DNA of 15,268 nucleotides, taken from assembly GCA_038259455.1 (NCBI GenBank), contig JBBSOT010000081.1, positions 1 to 15,268 on the forward strand, written 5' to 3'. This document shows, one piece after another, positions 15,150-15,268 of the stretch (within the stretch, counting starts at the first letter, position 1; every line of letters begins with the position of its first letter). The notes beneath the pieces were generated by a model, which was not told the origin of the DNA, ran no database searches, and saw nothing but the letters and a program-made list of their open reading frames with translations. Both the position numbers and the translations under genes were made by a program. The DNA comes from CAMYMG01 sp038259455 (lineage in GTDB: Bacteria; Pseudomonadota; Alphaproteobacteria; Rhizobiales; Rhizobiaceae).

Positions 15150-15178
15150 CCAAGCTCGATCCGGCAGCTCGAGCTTGG
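15150..15178. terminator. Strong hairpin after the BTAD gene, possibly bidirectional
   Basis: CCAAGCTCGA, nine bases, then TCGAGCTTGG form a perfect ten-pair stem one base after the TGA. No T run follows on either strand. Its position between convergent reading frames suggests it ends transcription from both sides. Confidence 0.6.
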
Positions 15179-15205
15179 ATAGGGTGCGGCGCGTCGGCGC
15201 TGGTG

Positions 15206-15268
15206 TCAGCCTCCGAAAAACCGCCTGATGGCATCGAGGGTGCAGCGGAACGCGCGGTGCCACAGCCG
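15206..15268 (-). CDS. Possible C-terminal end of a convergent gene (runs off right edge)
   Basis: Leftward from the edge a frame of 20 codons ends at TGA 15208-15206, reading RLWHRAFRCTLDAIRRFFGG. The amphipathic, basic pattern and the hairpin just beyond the stop fit the tail of a real protein. Too little is visible to name a family, and chance cannot be excluded. Confidence 0.3.
   Translation of the reverse strand, partial: RLWHRAFRCTLDAIRRFFGG

Noticed and set aside
14289..15263. 324-codon minus-strand frame
   Set aside because: It is antisense to the BTAD regulator, whose plus-strand translation matches two known domains throughout.
1..15268. CRISPR array, tRNA, rRNA or riboswitch
   Set aside because: I saw no regularly spaced repeats, cloverleaf with CCA end, rRNA-like sequence or known riboswitch core. 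This was by eye and not a covariance search.

Overview
The window reads as chromosome of an alphaproteobacterium, most likely a sphingomonad or Erythrobacter-like organism. This is an inference from the roughly 60% GC content, the style of the secretion genes and a TonB-like protein type I associate with that order. No rRNA, tRNA or housekeeping marker is present to prove it.

Positions 1-4920 are a type II secretion (T2SS) locus. A gspL gene runs leftward off the edge. Facing away from it is a tightly coupled five-gene operon, gspG-gspH-gspI-gspC-gspD, in which every junction overlaps by one to four bases. It encodes three prepilins, the inner-membrane/periplasmic linker and the outer-membrane secretin. 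Positions 4971-6950 hold a metal-handling module: a leftward exported DUF4198 protein and, divergent from it, a HupE/UreJ-family permease followed by a small membrane protein.

Positions 6955-10884, all leftward, are a second T2SS block: a prepilin peptidase (gspO-like), then a three-gene coupled operon with unusual architectures. The first protein has a GspE N-terminal (MshEN-like) domain joined to a divergent GspF, without the ATPase. The second looks like a GspL-type protein joined to a GspM (type b) periplasmic domain. The third is a small anchored protein with a GspC/PilP-like homology region. The ATPase GspE and the minor pseudopilins GspJ and GspK are not in the window. Peptidase, pseudopilins, secretin and platform proteins could form one dispersed machine, or two systems could be interleaved.

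Positions 11214-11948 encode a membrane-anchored, proline-rich TonB-like protein without a recognisable TonB C-terminus. Positions about 12040-13340 are a graveyard of insertion sequences: the 3' end of an IS6-type transposase gene and a truncated, frameshifted IS110/IS1111-type transposase with its noncoding end. About 1 kb without a convincing gene follows (13341-14360). The window ends with a SARP/BTAD-type transcription regulator, a strong hairpin behind it, and what may be the last 20 codons of a convergent gene.
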